Shown here: in pieces, positions 63,705 through 64,000 of the stretch
How positions within the stretch are numbered: position 1 is the first letter of the stretch
Layout: each line of letters starts with the position of its first letter
Assembly: GCF_013409595.1 (NCBI RefSeq)
Contig: NZ_JACCBD010000001.1
Span: 1,674,001-1,738,000, forward strand
Source of the DNA: Leucobacter aridicollis
Lineage (GTDB): Bacteria; Actinomycetota; Actinomycetes; Actinomycetales; Microbacteriaceae
DNA: 64,000 nt
Direction: 5' to 3'
Made by a program: the position numbers and the translations under genes
Notes under the pieces: model-generated
Database searches by the model: none
What the model was told of the DNA's origin: nothing
The model's input: the letters and a program-made list of their open reading frames with translations, nothing else

Positions 63705-64000
63705 ATGCGATTTCCCGTTCCCTTGCGCTCCGCCAGCTCAGTGACTTCCGCCGCTGGGCTGGCGGGCGCGATACTCGTCGCAACGCTCGTCTTCTCAGGG
63801 TGCTCCTCGTCTGGGAGTTCCCAGGCCACGGCGGAACCAACCGGGCCGTGGGCAGCAACGTTGAAGACCATGAGCCTGGAGGGCGACGGCTTCGTTCAGA
63901 CGGTGCTCCATGACGGTGAGATCTCCGACATGGAGTATCAGGAGGCGATGACACGGGTAGAGACCTGTTACGCGTCGCACAACGCGAGCGTGACCTACGA
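63705..64000 (+). CDS. Lipoprotein, cut by the window end
   Basis: 98 codons visible, 3' end missing. Starts MRFPVPLRSASSV; the hydrophobic stretch AGAILVATLVFSGC ends in a lipobox with Cys at residue 34. A Ser-rich linker and a globular part with a further Cys (ETCYASHN) follow. No family recognised. Translation probably depends on the 10-codon ORF upstream. Confidence 0.7.
   Translation, partial: MRFPVPLRSASSVTSAAGLAGAILVATLVFSGCSSSGSSQATAEPTGPWAATLKTMSLEGDGFVQTVLHDGEISDMEYQEAMTRVETCYASHNASVTY

Overview
The window is a GC-rich chromosomal segment with short intergenic gaps and frequent ATGA/GTGA overlaps. It belongs to an actinobacterium, most likely of the family Microbacteriaceae (Leucobacter-like is my best guess from gene content, not proven). 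Supporting signs are paired clpP1/clpP2 plus clpX, the ileS-folC-DUF4233-ndk operon, DUF3000 next to an RNase D-HRDC protein, a translational T-box on ileS, and the Gly-Cys-Val tRNA cluster. I see no insertion sequence, prophage or CRISPR array. The content is mainly housekeeping with accessory transport and regulator islands.

Layout. 0-5 kb: a YcaQ-like DNA glycosylase, a MmyB-type HTH regulator divergent from ilvD, then ndk. 5-10 kb: folC and ileS with a T-box leader carrying an AUC (Ile) specifier. 10-14 kb: a glycine betaine/proline ABC transporter (ATPase with CBS domains, permease, lipoprotein binding protein), closed by a 20-bp-stem terminator, then diaminopimelate dehydrogenase. 15-19 kb: MarR and TetR regulators and an ABC exporter whose ATPase is a fused double domain. 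19-27 kb: valS, two small proteins, clpX, clpP2, clpP1 and a trigger factor with a long Lys/Ala-rich tail. 27-28.4 kb: three tRNAs and a gamma carbonic anhydrase-like protein. 28.4-40 kb: a long minus-strand replication/repair/translation series (ABC ATPase, dnaG, dgt, dusB, uppS, recO, ruvC, yebC, HIT, thrS), interrupted by a tandem repeat between ruvC and recO. 39.6-42.5 kb: pspA with a TPM-domain envelope protein. 42.6-46 kb: an MFS pump, a LysR regulator and a paired SMR efflux system. 46-47.8 kb: four tRNAs around a membrane-anchored HExxH protein. 47.8-53 kb: a PLP dehydratase, a small stress/antitoxin-like protein, mgtE, and a TetR-DHA2 efflux pair. 53-61 kb: a PemK-like protein, zapE and an alpha/beta hydrolase, then DUF3000, RNase D, and the fatty-acid beta-oxidation pair fadA-fadB. 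61-64 kb: dxs, and a truncated lipoprotein gene preceded by a 10-codon ORF.

Regulation. Several control sites are readable: the ileS T-box, whose T-box motif is complementary to the sequence just before the start codon; three AGTACT boxes covering both divergent -10 elements at ilvD; and inverted repeats beside MarR, TetR and LysR genes. Intrinsic terminators mark most operon ends, but three convergent gene pairs instead overlap at their stop codons with nothing between them. No single large undescribed system stands out. The best candidates for follow-up are the HExxH coiled-coil protein, the pspA-TPM pair, the orphan PemK-like protein in a zapE operon, the tandem repeat at the ruvC-recO junction, and the short ORF coupled to the terminal lipoprotein.
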